The notes below the pieces were generated by a model, which saw only the letters and a program-made list of their open reading frames with translations, had not been told where the DNA came from and did not search any database. Position numbers and translations under genes: made by a program. Positions 11,075-22,480 of a DNA stretch of 64,000 nucleotides are shown in pieces. The stretch spans positions 1 to 64,000 of the forward strand of contig JASANG010002067.1 in assembly GCA_030248215.1 (NCBI GenBank). Reading direction: 5' to 3'. Source of the DNA: Enoplolaimus lenunculus (Eukaryota > Nematoda > Enoplea > Enoplida > Thoracostomopsidae). Numbering within the stretch: position 1 is the first letter of the stretch; each line of letters begins with the position of its first letter.

Positions 11075-11332
11075 ATGTCAGTCTAGATAGGGACCGGGAC
11101 TTCAGATCTTTCTACTAAGCAGCTGGAAAAGCGAGCCTTCGGCGCGAAGATCGAACTCTCAGCCTACGAATAGTTAAGCGAACGCTCTGCCACTGCGCCA
11201 CGTAGCCCGCCTTTATAACTGCATTTTTCGTCGACAATGTGTCGACCGTATGCTGCCAGCTAGCATGCATACAATGCACTGCAGTATATTGCATGTGCAC
11301 ATAACGGACAACCATGTCTCACATGCTTACAC
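11075..11332 (-). mobile_element. tRNA-derived SINE, copy 2 of a tandem pair
   Basis: Same structure as copy 1: TGGCGCAGTGGCAGAGCGTT and GAGAGTTCGATCTTCGCGCC on the minus strand, and the shared flank TGCATGTGCACATAACGGAC. The D-arm and T-arm are recognisable but the cloverleaf is not good enough for a functional tRNA. Confidence 0.75.
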
Positions 11333-11437
11333 GAAAGTAACATGATGTGAAATACAGTACCCAACAGATAATAGGTCGAAAGGGCAGATTTGTTACGATG
11401 AAAATGGAAAAGGTATGCCATGCCCGCACATGCATAC

Positions 11438-12009
11438 GTTTGTCCTTGGTATTGTAAAAAAAATACAAGTAAGTTCTTGCCTTAGCGACTTTCCGTGGCC
11501 TGATATAAATTTGGCGGCCCGTTTCCGACGTAACCTTGAGTGGTAAATTTAACAATGTCAGGCAGGTTTAGTAGTTTTATTGTTTCAATTTCTTTTCGGA
11601 GAACAAAACAACATATAAATATTTTCCAAAATGCTATCGATGCAAAAAGTATTAACTACTCACGCTAACCTAGCTTAGTGATTATAAGCTTTAAGACATC
11701 ATTTTATTATAGATGCAAATCGATAAAGCCATATGTATTGTATAGATAGGCTCTCTACGACACGGTCGCTCCATTGCTTCAAAACAGCAGTTAACCAGGA
11801 GATAACATACAAGTTTTCTGATTTACAAATGCACAGCAAAATAGGCAGCCAAATAGAAATATAGGCACATATTACCTTCCTTTAACACAAGTGAAATGTG
11901 GGGGTGGGGCAACGTTCAGTTCATTTACCGCTGTTGTACGGTACAAACGCTCTCCGAAACAGAAAGGTTGAGTAAACTTTGTGTGTGGGTCAGATTTTTT
12001 ACTTCTCAT
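11438..12009 (-). CDS. Candidate 5' end of an unrecognised gene, exons 1-2
   Basis: Exon 1 is 11876-12009 minus: ATG, then 44 codons plus two bases, ending at donor AAG/GTAATA. It reads MRSKKSDPHT, then FCFGERLYR and NVAPPPHFTCVKG. Exon 2 would be 11438-11499, after acceptor TATATCAG, completing the split Arg and reading PRKVAKARTYLYFFYNTKDK up to a weak donor C/GTATGC. Phase agrees across the junction (phase 2). The same frame stays open past that donor to a stop at 11319, but that stretch runs into a SINE copy, so splicing seems likelier. I do not recognise the product. It is basic and Pro-containing with no evident signal peptide. Lower-coordinate exons were not identified. It sits upstream of the FABP gene on the same strand; no functional link is implied. 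Confidence 0.4.
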
Positions 12010-12420
12010 TCTCCCACCTGACCCCCAATTTCAAATGTCGCTAAGCAGTAAGCAGGATACGAGCGAAATTTTGAGCGGAAAGGGCTGCACTCCAAATCGC
12101 AATTTCCGGGAAGTATCGATATATATCCGCGGAATTTTCCAAAATCCCAATTTCCTAAAATCCCTATTTCCCAAAATCCCGAGCGAAAACGGCTGCGCCC
12201 TCTGTCCCAATTGTCCGCACTGTCCACAGAGTAAACGGATAGTAAAAATAACGGAAACGGAAACGAAACGGATATTGATTAAAATAACGGAAACGAAAAC
12301 AGGCTTTAAAAGGCGTGCATATCTTCACTGATTTTTCAAAAAATAAAGAAAAAATGGCGGATGAATCGAAATTTTTAAGATTTTCGGCCAATCTATAACA
12401 CGGGGTTTCCAGTTTCATAC

Positions 12421-13085
12421 GGTGGAAAGCTTATGACCAGGAGTGCAGCGCAGCCACTCCTGTATGACGTCCAGATTGTGGCTGGGAAAACTGAAAAATT
12501 CAAACGCCTAGGTGTTCCCATGTTTGGTGGGAAAATGAGAGGTGCACGGGAGGTTCGGAAAACTGGAAAATTGAAAAAGTTAAATGTATAGGATTTCTCT
12601 AGGTCTGCTTGGGAAGGAACACGTTGGTTGATTTGGCTGGAATATTGGAATGGGTGGTTCGGCTCGGAAAACTGAAAAAGCGGAAAATTTAAACGTACCT
12701 AGGTAAATAATTCCTTTCTGTTTGTTAGGAAATTTTATAGAAGTGTAGGCAAGGTGCAGAAAATGAGAAAGTGGAAAAGTTAAACGTAAGGCTTCTCAAC
12801 GTCTGGTAGGGAAGGAACATTGTGGTTGGTTTGGTCGGAAAATTGGGATGTGTGGTTCGGCTCGGAAAACAGAAAAAGTGAAAAAGTGAAAATTTAAACG
12901 TAGTTTTTATATCATTTGTTTTGGTTGGTAGGGAAAGTTAGAGGAGTAAGAGAAGTTCGGAAAGCGAGAAAAGTGGTTTTGTTCGGAAAACGTGAAAAGT
13001 GGAAAGTTAAAATCCTAGATTTTCGCATTTCCCTGAGTTGGTAGGGAAAATCAGAAGCCTAGGCTTTGTTTGGAAAATGGGAAGT
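12421..13085 (+). mobile_element. Family F element, left part, with internal tandem repeats
   Basis: Starts GGTGGAAAGCTTATGACCAG and continues AGCGCAGCCACTCCTGTATG, matching the left end at 27415. The body is an old tandem repeat of about 100-bp units containing GGAAAACTGAAAAA and TTGGTAGGGAA. The right inverted end is missing; a family D fragment abuts. Confidence 0.55.
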
Positions 13086-13240
13086 GGTTAAAACTAAACG
13101 CGCCAAACATGTGCATTTTGTAAAACTTTGCAAAATTTCACTACCGAAATTGCCGGAACCTCCGGCAAAAATTCCACCGGAGCCTGAGGTCGATTTTCTG
13201 CCGTAGCAGGAGCCGAAGGCAGACCTCCGGTTGTACTCTG
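13086..13240. mobile_element. Family D (hAT-type) MITE fragment
   Basis: GCCGGAACCTCCGGCAAAAA and CACCGGAGCC words, with right end CCTCCGGTTGTACTCTG comparable to the end at 4465. Left end unclear. Confidence 0.4.
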
Positions 13241-13743
13241 CAATTGTCGGTTTTGTTTTAGAAAGATTGATGCCTGATTTATACATTTTATTTTTATAGT
13301 TGTTCGTAATAATGCGTAAATGATGTGAGGTATGTTAAACTTAACTTTCAGTATACAATTTGTAACTGGAATTAAATTTCCATTTAGAGCAAGCCGTCTA
13401 TAGTTTTTCAATTTTAACTATACAACGGTTGGAAAAAATTCTGTACAAATACCAGGTTTTTCGTGTATGGGAGACAGCAAAAATGCAGAAATTTAAGTAC
13501 ACTTCTCTCCAAGTGTCTCCACTGTCCGAATTATATTTGCTGTGTATACTCTTAGTGATACATTGCTGTCTAGAAACAATAGGACGGTCATAAGCGTAAC
13601 ATTGACCGGTTTATACCATAATTTTAATTAATAGTTCGCACGGCTAATAAAAGTTATATTGTTCTGTCTTTAAATCTTAAACATTGAGACTAACTAATAC
13701 GAATTTCAACATTATTTCTGTTATTGGTCATAATGTTAGCTGT

Positions 13744-14401
13744 TATAACCTTTTCTCACTACAGTTGTAGACTGAGTAAGTTTTTCGGAAATCCATGCAA
13801 GTGAATTAACGCACAATGCGCAGTGTTTAACATACAGTACGAGTATGCATGCACATTGCAAAATCTCCACAAGACATGAGAACCTCGCGCAGCTAGAGCG
13901 TCAAGCTCCTTTAGCTGAGTTTTGATGGTAATGGGTCATTCACGTTATACTGATTACGTGAATGTTACAAATATACTTCCTTTTTGTTCGGATCCCCGCC
14001 TCTGTTAAAAAACCACTTTGTATTAAATGTTCTCAGGTCCGTGTATCATTTATATATTTAGCATGTTGCATATATGTATGTGTCCGCCGGATAAAAAGTC
14101 GTCTGGACAAAAGGCCGTCTGCACAAAAAGCCGTCCGAACAAAAGCCCGCCTGGATAAAAGGTCGTCCGAACAAAAGGTCGTCCGAACAAAAGATCGTCC
14201 GGACAAAAGGTCGCCCGGAAAAAAGGTCGTTCGGGCAGTGCTGTTTTGTATCTCAGTCGAATTGAACAGACTACATGGTTTTCTACATCGATGTAGACAT
14301 TAACTTTCATAATTGATAAACAACTCCCCCCGTAGATTGCGATTTGAGTTTTGGCTTGAAACCTAACACTAAATATATATTCATGTGAGAAAGGGTTTAT
14401 A
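13744..14401 (+). mobile_element. Family C MITE, expanded by insertion
   Basis: Left end TTATAACCTTTTCTCACTAC, right end TTCATGTGAGAAAGGGTTTA. The tRNA-like half is decayed (TTTAGCTGAG near 13912). At 658 bp it is about 390 bp longer than intact copies, the excess including the 15-bp minisatellite at 14083. Confidence 0.5.
14083..14235. repeat. 15-bp minisatellite, about ten units
   Basis: Units of AAAAGGTCGTCCGAAC type, drifting toward the edges. Since 15 is divisible by three, frames stay open on both strands through it; these are not genes. Confidence 0.85.
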
Positions 14402-14439
14402 CAAAAAACAAGTTCTGACTAATGGAAAAAATTTCAATT

Positions 14440-14640
14440 GCTGTTTTAACCCAGATTCTCATTGTGAGCAACTTCAAAACAATATGTTTAAGTGAATTAA
14501 CACACAGTGCACAATGTTTAACAATTACTACGTGCATGCACAGTGCAAAATCTTCGCAAGACCATAGAGTACACTTGAAATACTTATAACTGAAGAGTAA
14601 TGGTAAACGCCCCCCACCCATGAGTCAGAAAATCAAGTCC
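14440..14640 (+). mobile_element. Family C MITE, decayed
   Basis: GATTCTCATTGTGAGCAACT, GTGAATTAACACACAGTGCA, GCAAAATCTTCGCAAGACC and GGTAAACGCCCCCCACCC follow the order in the copy at 13744; the termini are eroded. Confidence 0.45.
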
Positions 14641-15179
14641 TGGCATGACAAACTTCTTGTACGCAAAACTAAACAATGTCTGAAAAGGTTAACGTTGACT
14701 TTGTATTGTCTGCAAAACTACAGCAAATATCGTTTTTGTTGCACGACTGCAGTATACCAGTTCTTAGTTCGAGAATCTGCAGCACGCTGCATCACACATA
14801 GAATGTTTATAGAATTATTGGGCATTTCGTTCTAAATTCGACACAAATTTTGAAAACCCAAGACTGTTCCCGAACAATTATTAAAGGGACTTTGCGCAAC
14901 GGCACCCAATGTTTACCAACAGTTGATTAACGCGAGTTAGCAATGCTTTTGTTCGATGATCGTTTGCGTTGTCATTGTTTGCCAGGATGGCTTTGAGTAA
15001 CCCTTTTAGCGCCAGTTACTCGTACAAATTCTAGTGGGTTTTGCGGTTCCAATCAGAGACTTGGTGTTGTAAACGCCAAATATGTTTCTTCGTAGTCCAA
15101 TGTCCAACTGTGTTACGTCGAGTATTAATCCCAATCAATAGTCAAATTTTTAGAATCTATATAACATCGATCTTGGATA

Positions 15180-15310
15180 CTGTAGTGACCCGAATAAGAG
15201 AGGGGGACTGACATTTATTAGGCCTCATTAGAGGGTACCCCACGTTATTCGGTTACGGACTGCTATTTATTTTTAACCCGCCCTACGCCACCCTTCGTTA
15301 CTGATAATTA
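15180..15310. mobile_element. Family B MITE, truncated copy
   Basis: After a TA, CTGTAGTGACCCGAATAAGA and then GGGTACCCCACGTTATTCGG, GGACTGCTATTTATTTTTAA: the reverse of the right third of the intact copy at 37914. Confidence 0.65.
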
Positions 15311-15339
15311 ATATCATGAAGCAAAGCTTTTCAATTTTT

Positions 15340-15541
15340 AGCCAATGTACAGAAGAGGGCCGTAACAACGGTATAAGCATATTCTTAAGCCTAAGCCAAA
15401 GCCAAGTCGTACGAACACGCTTATACCAATAAGCCTAAGACTGAGCCTAAGCCTACGACTAAACAAACAATTAGTCTAAAGCTTAAACTGACTCTTACAA
15501 TCCCAAAAAAAACGTTCCGCCTCGGATCATTATTTGGACCC
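15340..15541. mobile_element. Family A MITE
   Basis: Left end GCCAATGTACAGAAGAGGGC, right end AACGTTCCGCCTCGGATCAT, with a CCTAAGCCT-type interior in two blocks. Confidence 0.6.
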
Positions 15542-15693
15542 AAATTTTTAGTGCTCACTAATTCAATTATTGTATTTAGGTTTATGGCATTTGATTACAA
15601 CAAAAGCGTGTAGATGTTCCAAAAGCTTACGATACATCAATCGACGGCCCATTCGACTATATACGGCATTAAAACGGTGTGCAACAATATAAT

Positions 15694-15899
15694 TGGCCCA
15701 ATGTACCTATAGATCAAGGACGGAAATGTAATAAGTATTAGCATATTCCTAAGACTAATCCTAATCCTAAGCGTAAGAATGAGCTTATACATAAGCCTAA
15801 GACTAAACCTAAGCCTTAGCTAAAAATATTCTAAAACTTAAGCTTATTCCACTGCGGTCAACAGAAAAACGTTCCGCCCCTCATCTTTACATGGGCCCA
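15694..15899. mobile_element. Family A MITE, well-preserved copy
   Basis: Left end TGGCCCAATGTACC, right end GTTCCGCCCCTCATCTTTAC then ATGGGCCCA; reversed, the right end gives GGGCCCATGTAAAGATGAGG, the family consensus. The interior is CCTAAG/CCTAAT arrays on both sides of a short spacer. Confidence 0.7.
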
Positions 15900-16199
15900 T
15901 TCATTGATATATTAAAAACTTTTGTTGAAGCTTGATTTCGAAGGCAGTATTAAACCCAAGGATGGCGAATTTTATTAAATTCGAGTATTTTGGCAAACTT
16001 AGGATCGATGAAAGTATAACCAAGACCTGGGATCAAACAAAGGGATCAAACAAAACCTTTATCAGCTACTTACTATTATGGCAGCGCACAATTGTGTTTT
16101 GACAAAATTTTGTTAACCTAAAGCTGGCAATGGCAACAAGGATGCAAAGTACTATCAAATTCTTGGTCAGCACATTTATATATGAGTATACATCTATTT

Positions 16200-16420
16200 A
16201 ATTTAAATCTTTACGTCTACGCTAATAAGCTAAGACTGAGGCTTTTGCTTGGGGATAAGTGTAGCGCATTAATATTTAATGTACATTTATTCAATTTAAA
16301 TCTTTAGGTCTAGGCTTAAGATAGGGCTGAGGCTTATGCTTAGGCTAAGGCGTAGGTTTCGCTCCAAACTTAAGCTTAGGCTTAGGCTTAACCTTCATTT
16401 TAGGAAACATCAATTTGGAT
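16200..16420. repeat. TTAGGC-type array, probably a decayed family A MITE
   Basis: TTAAGCTTAGGCTTAGGCTT and similar words, partly duplicated (ATTTAATTTAAATCTTTA twice, about 110 bases apart). No inverted termini found. Confidence 0.4.
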
Positions 16421-16858
16421 AGAGCAGCTATGTTACAATATGTAGTAAGTATCTCAAGCTCACGTTTTGTAAGTCTTTATTTCAGGATCATGCAAAACAA
16501 GCGCTGTTGCATTGTTTTAAACTGCAGGACTTTAAGTTTGGCTTGAAGTGGCAATTAAGAATATTACATGTCTAAGAGGTTGACCGCTGCAACATAATAT
16601 TCTGCCATTTGTCCCGTAAACATTTAACAGACAAATCTTTCAAGCGTCAAACTCCAGGCAAAATGTGAAGATTTTGGTTACAAAATTTACGAAATTAGGG
16701 ACATTCATGAGTTGCTTCTTGAACGTTAAGTTTGCATTTCGCACCAATCTTCACACTTCAGCACACTACATATGTTCTTAAATGTCAGTCTTTTCAGGTC
16801 AATAAAGGTGGAATAAGCTGGAAAAGTGCCACAGTTGCTTTCATTATATATAACGCTA

Positions 16859-17560
16859 TCAATGAGGTGCGGCACCTCGAACACCAGAATGCAACGCATA
16901 ATTGCTTGCGCTTGTTTCTGCTGATGCCCTTAAGCTAAATCCAGGCATGGCTGATTTCATTGTAACGTCCGTAGACGCATTAAGACGGGCAAAATCACCT
17001 GCAAACATTCCAGCTTGCATCATTGCTAGTCCTAAATGATGATAAGTCGCGCCCTGAGCGGTTCCAGCAGGTGGCCTTGTATGGCGGCGTTGTGCTTGTC
17101 GTACACGAGACTGTTGAGCTAGCAGTCGTGTTGGACCCCCGGCTCCTTGGTTGTTTCGTGATTTGTTGACAGTGTCTGATGCCCTTTGAGTTGTCTTAAA
17201 TGATAGACCAGTTGATAGTTTATCGGCAAATTTGTGTTTTCTGGGTCGGCCGTTTCCAGGTTCGGATTGGCGATTTTTGGAGGCACAAGTTGATTTCACG
17301 TTGTTTGAATGATCGTAATATGTTGCCGGTGCCGCTGAGTTAGATCTTGATGAAGTTGACCTATCTTCAACGGAGGAGGCTATGTGATAATCTACAGTTG
17401 CGTTTAATCCGAAACTGTCACCGCTTGCTAGATCATGTGTTTTGCTGATAATTGTTGAAGATTTTTGAGGCGAATTTTTCAAACTGTGAGAGTCGCTCGG
17501 CGTCACAATGATGTGTTCGTTTGTTGAGACTGATTTTCGCCGCAGACAGACATTGCCCAT
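16859..17560 (-). CDS. Unrecognised basic, Ser/Thr-rich protein with possible N-terminal acylation (MGNVC), 233 aa
   Basis: A single open frame begins at the ATG at 17558-17560 (context GAAATGGG); the frame is closed by a stop six codons upstream, so this is the start. The N-terminus is MGNVCLRRKS: Gly2 and Cys5 followed by Arg/Lys suggest membrane attachment by myristoylation/palmitoylation, though Leu6 is unusual for the myristoylation site. RRKS is also a PKA-type site. The rest is mostly disordered-looking: Ser/Thr/Asn-rich to about residue 110, basic (GRPRKHKF) near 110-117, an Arg/Gln-rich QQSRVRQAQRRHTRPP near 150-165, then a Met/Ala-rich possible helix (LAMMQAGMFAGDFARL). Mixed codon use and amino-acid composition look coding. 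A possible 5' non-coding intron has its donor at about 17650. A candidate AATAAA lies at 16476-16481. It may be one exon of a longer gene. Function unknown. Confidence 0.6.
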   Translation of the reverse strand: MGNVCLRRKSVSTNEHIIVTPSDSHSLKNSPQKSSTIISKTHDLASGDSFGLNATVDYHIASSVEDRSTSSRSNSAAPATYYDHSNNVKSTCASKNRQSEPGNGRPRKHKFADKLSTGLSFKTTQRASDTVNKSRNNQGAGGPTRLLAQQSRVRQAQRRHTRPPAGTAQGATYHHLGLAMMQAGMFAGDFARLNASTDVTMKSAMPGFSLRASAETSASNYALHSGVRGAAPH

Positions 17561-17801
17561 TTCGTGTGATTCCAACGTTTAACAGTTAATAGGTAATTAA
17601 TTTGACGATCTATGTATAAAATTAAATCTATATAACTAATACTAAAATACCTTACATACGAATTTTGGACAACGTTCCAGCATTGCTTTTCTTACAATAT
17701 TTTCTTAGAACAGTAACGTGATTGTTCTGTGAAAGCAAAATTTGCATGCAGAATGTTGTGCATTGGCAAACGTTTGCGCATGGCGCAAAGCCAGCTGACT
17801 A

Positions 17802-17865
17802 CTGTAGTAACCCGAATAAGGAGGTGCGTAATGAGAGGGGATCCCGAAGCGGATAAAAAATTTCA
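17802..17865. mobile_element. Family B MITE end fragment
   Basis: Preceded by TA: CTGTAGTAACCCGAATAAGG, then GTGCGTAATGAGAGGGG as at the left end at 54922. Confidence 0.5.
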
Positions 17866-20800
17866 ATCCGATTTTGCGTTAATATCAACACTGAAGCAAA
17901 ATCAGGTAAACTGGATATACTTATCTCGTAGCAATTCAATTTACTCAAATGCTCAAGTTTCAAATAAACAATCTGCATGCAACATTGCGTCAATTTTTTC
18001 GCCCTGTTTAGCCAAATTCTCAACAATTTTCATAGATGCCTATAATTTTAAACATCAATTCCAAGCTTTTCATCTCAATATTTGCCAAAACTAAAACCTT
18101 AAAATATTTTGACTTGACCGCCAAAATCACTTCGTCTCTATTGTTGTTCAGAAGACCTATAAGTATTTCTCACCTCCGACAAATATCTTTGCAGATCTTC
18201 GATTTTTGTTATTGATTTTACCTTTATTCGCAAAAAAAACTGTATTAGCTTGCAATACGAATGAAAAACCCAATTTTAAACTAACGAACATAGCAATTGG
18301 TCTTAGAGACAATTTTCGATTTCAAATTATTCTCAGAATAAAACAATATCCACCGTTTGAGATTGAATAAACGAATCATTTGTCTGATAAGTGTTTAATA
18401 AATATTTTTTATACTCTGGGTTACCATTTTGCCTTCTTTTCGACTAACTATGTCGTGGCAAATTGGTGCGGTTGCATTGACATAGCTAGCGGGAACAGCT
18501 TTGCCATATGTGTTTATCAGGGACTGTGTTCGCTATATTTGCACTTTAAAACAACGACGTAACTCGAGATTGGCGGCCAGAGGATGCACACCTTTTTCAA
18601 ACCACATTGTGATTTGTCAAGTCGAGTTTTTGCGCTATTTAATCATCATCAGCGATTAACAAACTGTATATACATAATATGCATATATAAATATCTATAA
18701 TGGATGAAGATTTTAGTCGATTTTTCCTGCTGATCACATCAATCCAAGTGCTCAACTGCGTTCAAACGCCTTACCTACATTTTTACTCGATTATTGTCCT
18801 GCCGGAACGAGGACACAGCTAACAATGTGGGGTAATAATTGACAATGGTTCTCACCGCCCGGTGTACCGAATGAGTATCAAATGCAGCAAGCGTTCGGCA
18901 ATTTTTCAATTCTAAACCAAAAGCGATGTGTTTTTCAATAATCTATTTTTAATATTTGTACCACGGAACGCGGACAAATTGGCGCGATGGCGTTGACACA
19001 AAACGATATGCTCAAAACACTCAATATCTGTCATTTAGAAGAAAACAAACAGTAATTTGATATTCAAAACGGATAGTAAAACGACGTACTGTTGAATAAA
19101 ACACACATATGCTTCAGTGTAGTAGTTTGATATTGCCATTAGTTGTACTGAAAATTAAACTGCATGAATTGAGTGCTATAAAATCGTCAGTCTTGTAACC
19201 ATGAATTGCTAACAGAACGGACTAGAAGATTTCTTGCTTGGGCAGAAAAAATTACTTACGGAAAATTCTTTTAATACTATTGACAGACAATTATTTTAGC
19301 CCGTCGGGCGAAGATGTCTACAAGCAACATAGCCTTGTCTGTCCCTAGTAGGTGAAGCCTTGCCGCATATATCTAGCGCAACCGCTTCTCGTGACACATG
19401 CGATACAATAAAATCGCTTTTATAAATGTATTTTAGTGCTGCAATTTATTTTAGGGTTTATTCAAATTAAAACTTTAATTATTGTCTAAATCAACCTTTC
19501 AAAGCCCAAAAGAGCACTTCGAATACACTTTAAGACTTATTATTTGCAATACCGTCTAGATACTCAGAGGAAAAACAATAAAACTCGCTGTGCTAAATAT
19601 TGGCAAATTTTTGAGTTACCAAATATATTCGACGTGTTAATAGAATTTAATAAAAAACTTGATCCCTTGTCCCAAGAGGTTTTTATGCAGAATCGTATGC
19701 GAACGCATCACGCGTCCTGCTCGAGTAGCTCGATTAATACTAAAAAATTTTTAAATTGAAGTTTATATGCTTTGGCAGATTCACTGTTCATGGTACCACT
19801 CGGTAAAGAACCTTTAAAATGTTAAACATTTTTTAAAAACAACTGACTAAACCAAAAAGTTTTTGCCAGCATCAGCAAGACTAATTTACCAAATTTCGAT
19901 AGGAAACAACGACGGATCCTGGATTTTCTGATGCAGAAAACACTGAGTGAAAAGTGCAAAAAACGCACTTCGCAGTCTTAATTGCAGGATTATTTCGAGC
20001 ATGTGGTAATGCAATTTGATATAGAATAATACCTTCAGTGTCTGGCGAAGCTTTAATTCAATATTGTCAGCAAAAATATTTTTTGGCGAACAGGTCATTT
20101 CAACATTCTGCGTGCATATTTTACGAGTATTGGTGTTTTTTGTGCAAAACGTTACAGCCAATCAGAACAGAGCAAGCAAACTTTGGCTGTTAGTGGTTAA
20201 ATTCAAAGTCTATTTTTATTTGGAAACTGTTCAATATCAATAATACGATCGGATTTGAATTGATCAGAAATAATTCCACTTAGGGTCAGCCTAAGCAGCA
20301 AAAATCGAATTCACAATTGCGTAAAGATACGTCCTGGGTAGCGAAATACATCTTATCAGAATGGTATTGGTTGCAAAACGTTTTTAAATTTAGCGTTGAA
20401 TAATAAATGTGTAGATAAACAAAATGTATCTGATGAATGCGCGTACTCCGATGTATTTAAACGCGTTTGAAACGGCATGAGAGCCTGTTACATAAGCGCT
20501 GAGCTTCTTCAACAACGCAAATCTTTTGCTCGACAAACACTAGTATATTTTCAAAATATTAGCACATTTAGTACTAATACGAAAATATGCATGCTTCAAC
20601 TAAAAAGAGCCTAAATTACTGCCAATATTTTCATTGGTTAGAACTGATCGAGTTCACCAATAATTGCGACCCTCTCGTGAAACGGATGAAGCCAATATAA
20701 AAAATATAATCTTTGAAGTTGCAGTTTAACCACAAAGGTGGGATTAGTGTTGAAACTGGCAAAATAAAACGTGGATCCTCATGGTTAAATGCCGGTGGTG

Positions 20801-22254
20801 CCATAAAATGTTAGAGTCCAATTTTTAAATAAGAAAAAATGTACAACATATCTCTTGTAAAAGCCAAACATATTCAAGAAAGCAGTCATGTGTTTCTCGG
20901 AACAAAGACATCGAAAAACCCCAAATTGAGCGTACACACTCTGGGAGGGATGAAACGGATATAGACCGTTTCGAAATCTTTTGAGAAACAACACAAAGAA
21001 CGTAGAACAAGATTTAGAATAATCATGAGAATTTTAGAGGTCACAAAGTTTTTAGCATAAGGTTTACCCTCCCGAAATGAAATAGTAGATACTCGCCTGA
21101 AAAAACCATCCGGACGACCCTAAAATCAATTTAGTTGTTTATGGCCTTCGATGCGCCGTTGTTTGTTTGTAACCATGTAAAACGATTGCAAACGAGTTTA
21201 AGCAAACAAAGCGGTTAGTTTCACAAAGGGGGCCGTTGCTTTCCCCGGAGTTAGAAAACTTTTTATAAAAACACTAAGCTTCTTATTTTACAAATTTTTA
21301 CTATCGACTTGAATTTATGTTTAGCTTTTTGCTCTATCTACTCTTGAGGTCACTTTCGCTATATATTATATATAGGTCCCATTTGTCAACAATTTCTGTA
21401 TCCGCCACTCTTTACGTACATGCGCCGAAAATGAACCGACAAGGTTGACACACGGCATCTCAAAAATTGGTTTGCATTCTCATTTAGCTGCCGTGATTTG
21501 TGAAAAGTTGCGAGTCACAATTGTTCCGCTGTATCGGGTTTGTAGTTTTTTCTGCCATTACATTTCGGCTTAAACATATCAGAAAAATAATTGCAAAGAG
21601 GTAAGACCGAGGAACGCACGCGTCTTCAACAGGATTCTGCACCGCTGTATACCTGTCTAAATACTAAACTCCTTATACAATCATTAAAAGAATTCTATGT
21701 TTAAATTTTTTTTACCCCTTTAATTCAATTCACCTTGCACGGTATTTAGATTTTAGACGTATAATGTAACGTGGGTATCACGTACTAATTTTGCTATTAC
21801 ACCTGCTGCGAATCATAAACACGCAACGACCGGGCTTCTATTGGGAAATTGGTTTCTAAAGTTGATCTACTCGCATGAATTAATTTTTACTTTGATTTCA
21901 GTGACTGTTAACCTGATTTGTTACTTGATGTGGTCAATGAATTTTCACGGAACGCCGCATCTAGAAAGTTGAAAGAAAACGAGGAGGAAGCGTCATTTGT
22001 TGTAGCCCTGCTTAATTTTTCAGTTATAGATTGAGTCAGAGCACTTCTGTAAGGTAGTAAAAGAACAAATTAATTGAAATTCAATGAATTGAATTTTACT
22101 TTCTTTTGCATAAGCAAATCAGCTTGATTCAATACTAAAACATGAACACGATTATAGCTACCTATTTCATACCTGCGCAATATAAATCTAAATAAAACTA
22201 AGGTTCTTGTAACCTTTACCCGACATCTGTGGTTACGGTTTTATGGTTAAATAA
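17866..22254. other. Gene-poor unique DNA
   Basis: No recognisable protein. The best isolated candidate is a minus-strand block about 20028-20099 (NVEMTCSPKNIFADNIELKL) between a CAG and donor AAG/GTATTA, with a poor polypyrimidine tract. Too weak to call. Confidence 0.35.
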
Positions 22255-22480
22255 TGGTTTACGCTTAGGTAAGTCTTTCCCAATAGCTAAGGCTTAGCCT
22301 AGGCCTAAACCTGTGAGACGTATGTGTACTAAAGCCAACTTTAACTATTTTGTAAAATTAGCACAGACTTAAAATAACTTTTTCCACATTTATTAAGTTT
22401 AAGTCATTTAGGTTTAGGTAAAGGCTTACTATGCACTTTTTCAAAATCTAAACTTGACCCTAAACCTAAGCGCGCAGGAA
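22255..22480. repeat. Decayed CCTAAG/TTAGG array
   Basis: GGCTTAGCCTAGGCCTAAACC and TTTAGGTTTAGGTAAAGGC flank an AT-rich core; likely an old family A element without readable ends. Confidence 0.35.

Noticed and set aside
14050-14310. Frames through 14083-14235 on both strands
   Set aside because: Product of a 15-bp minisatellite, open because 15 is divisible by three.
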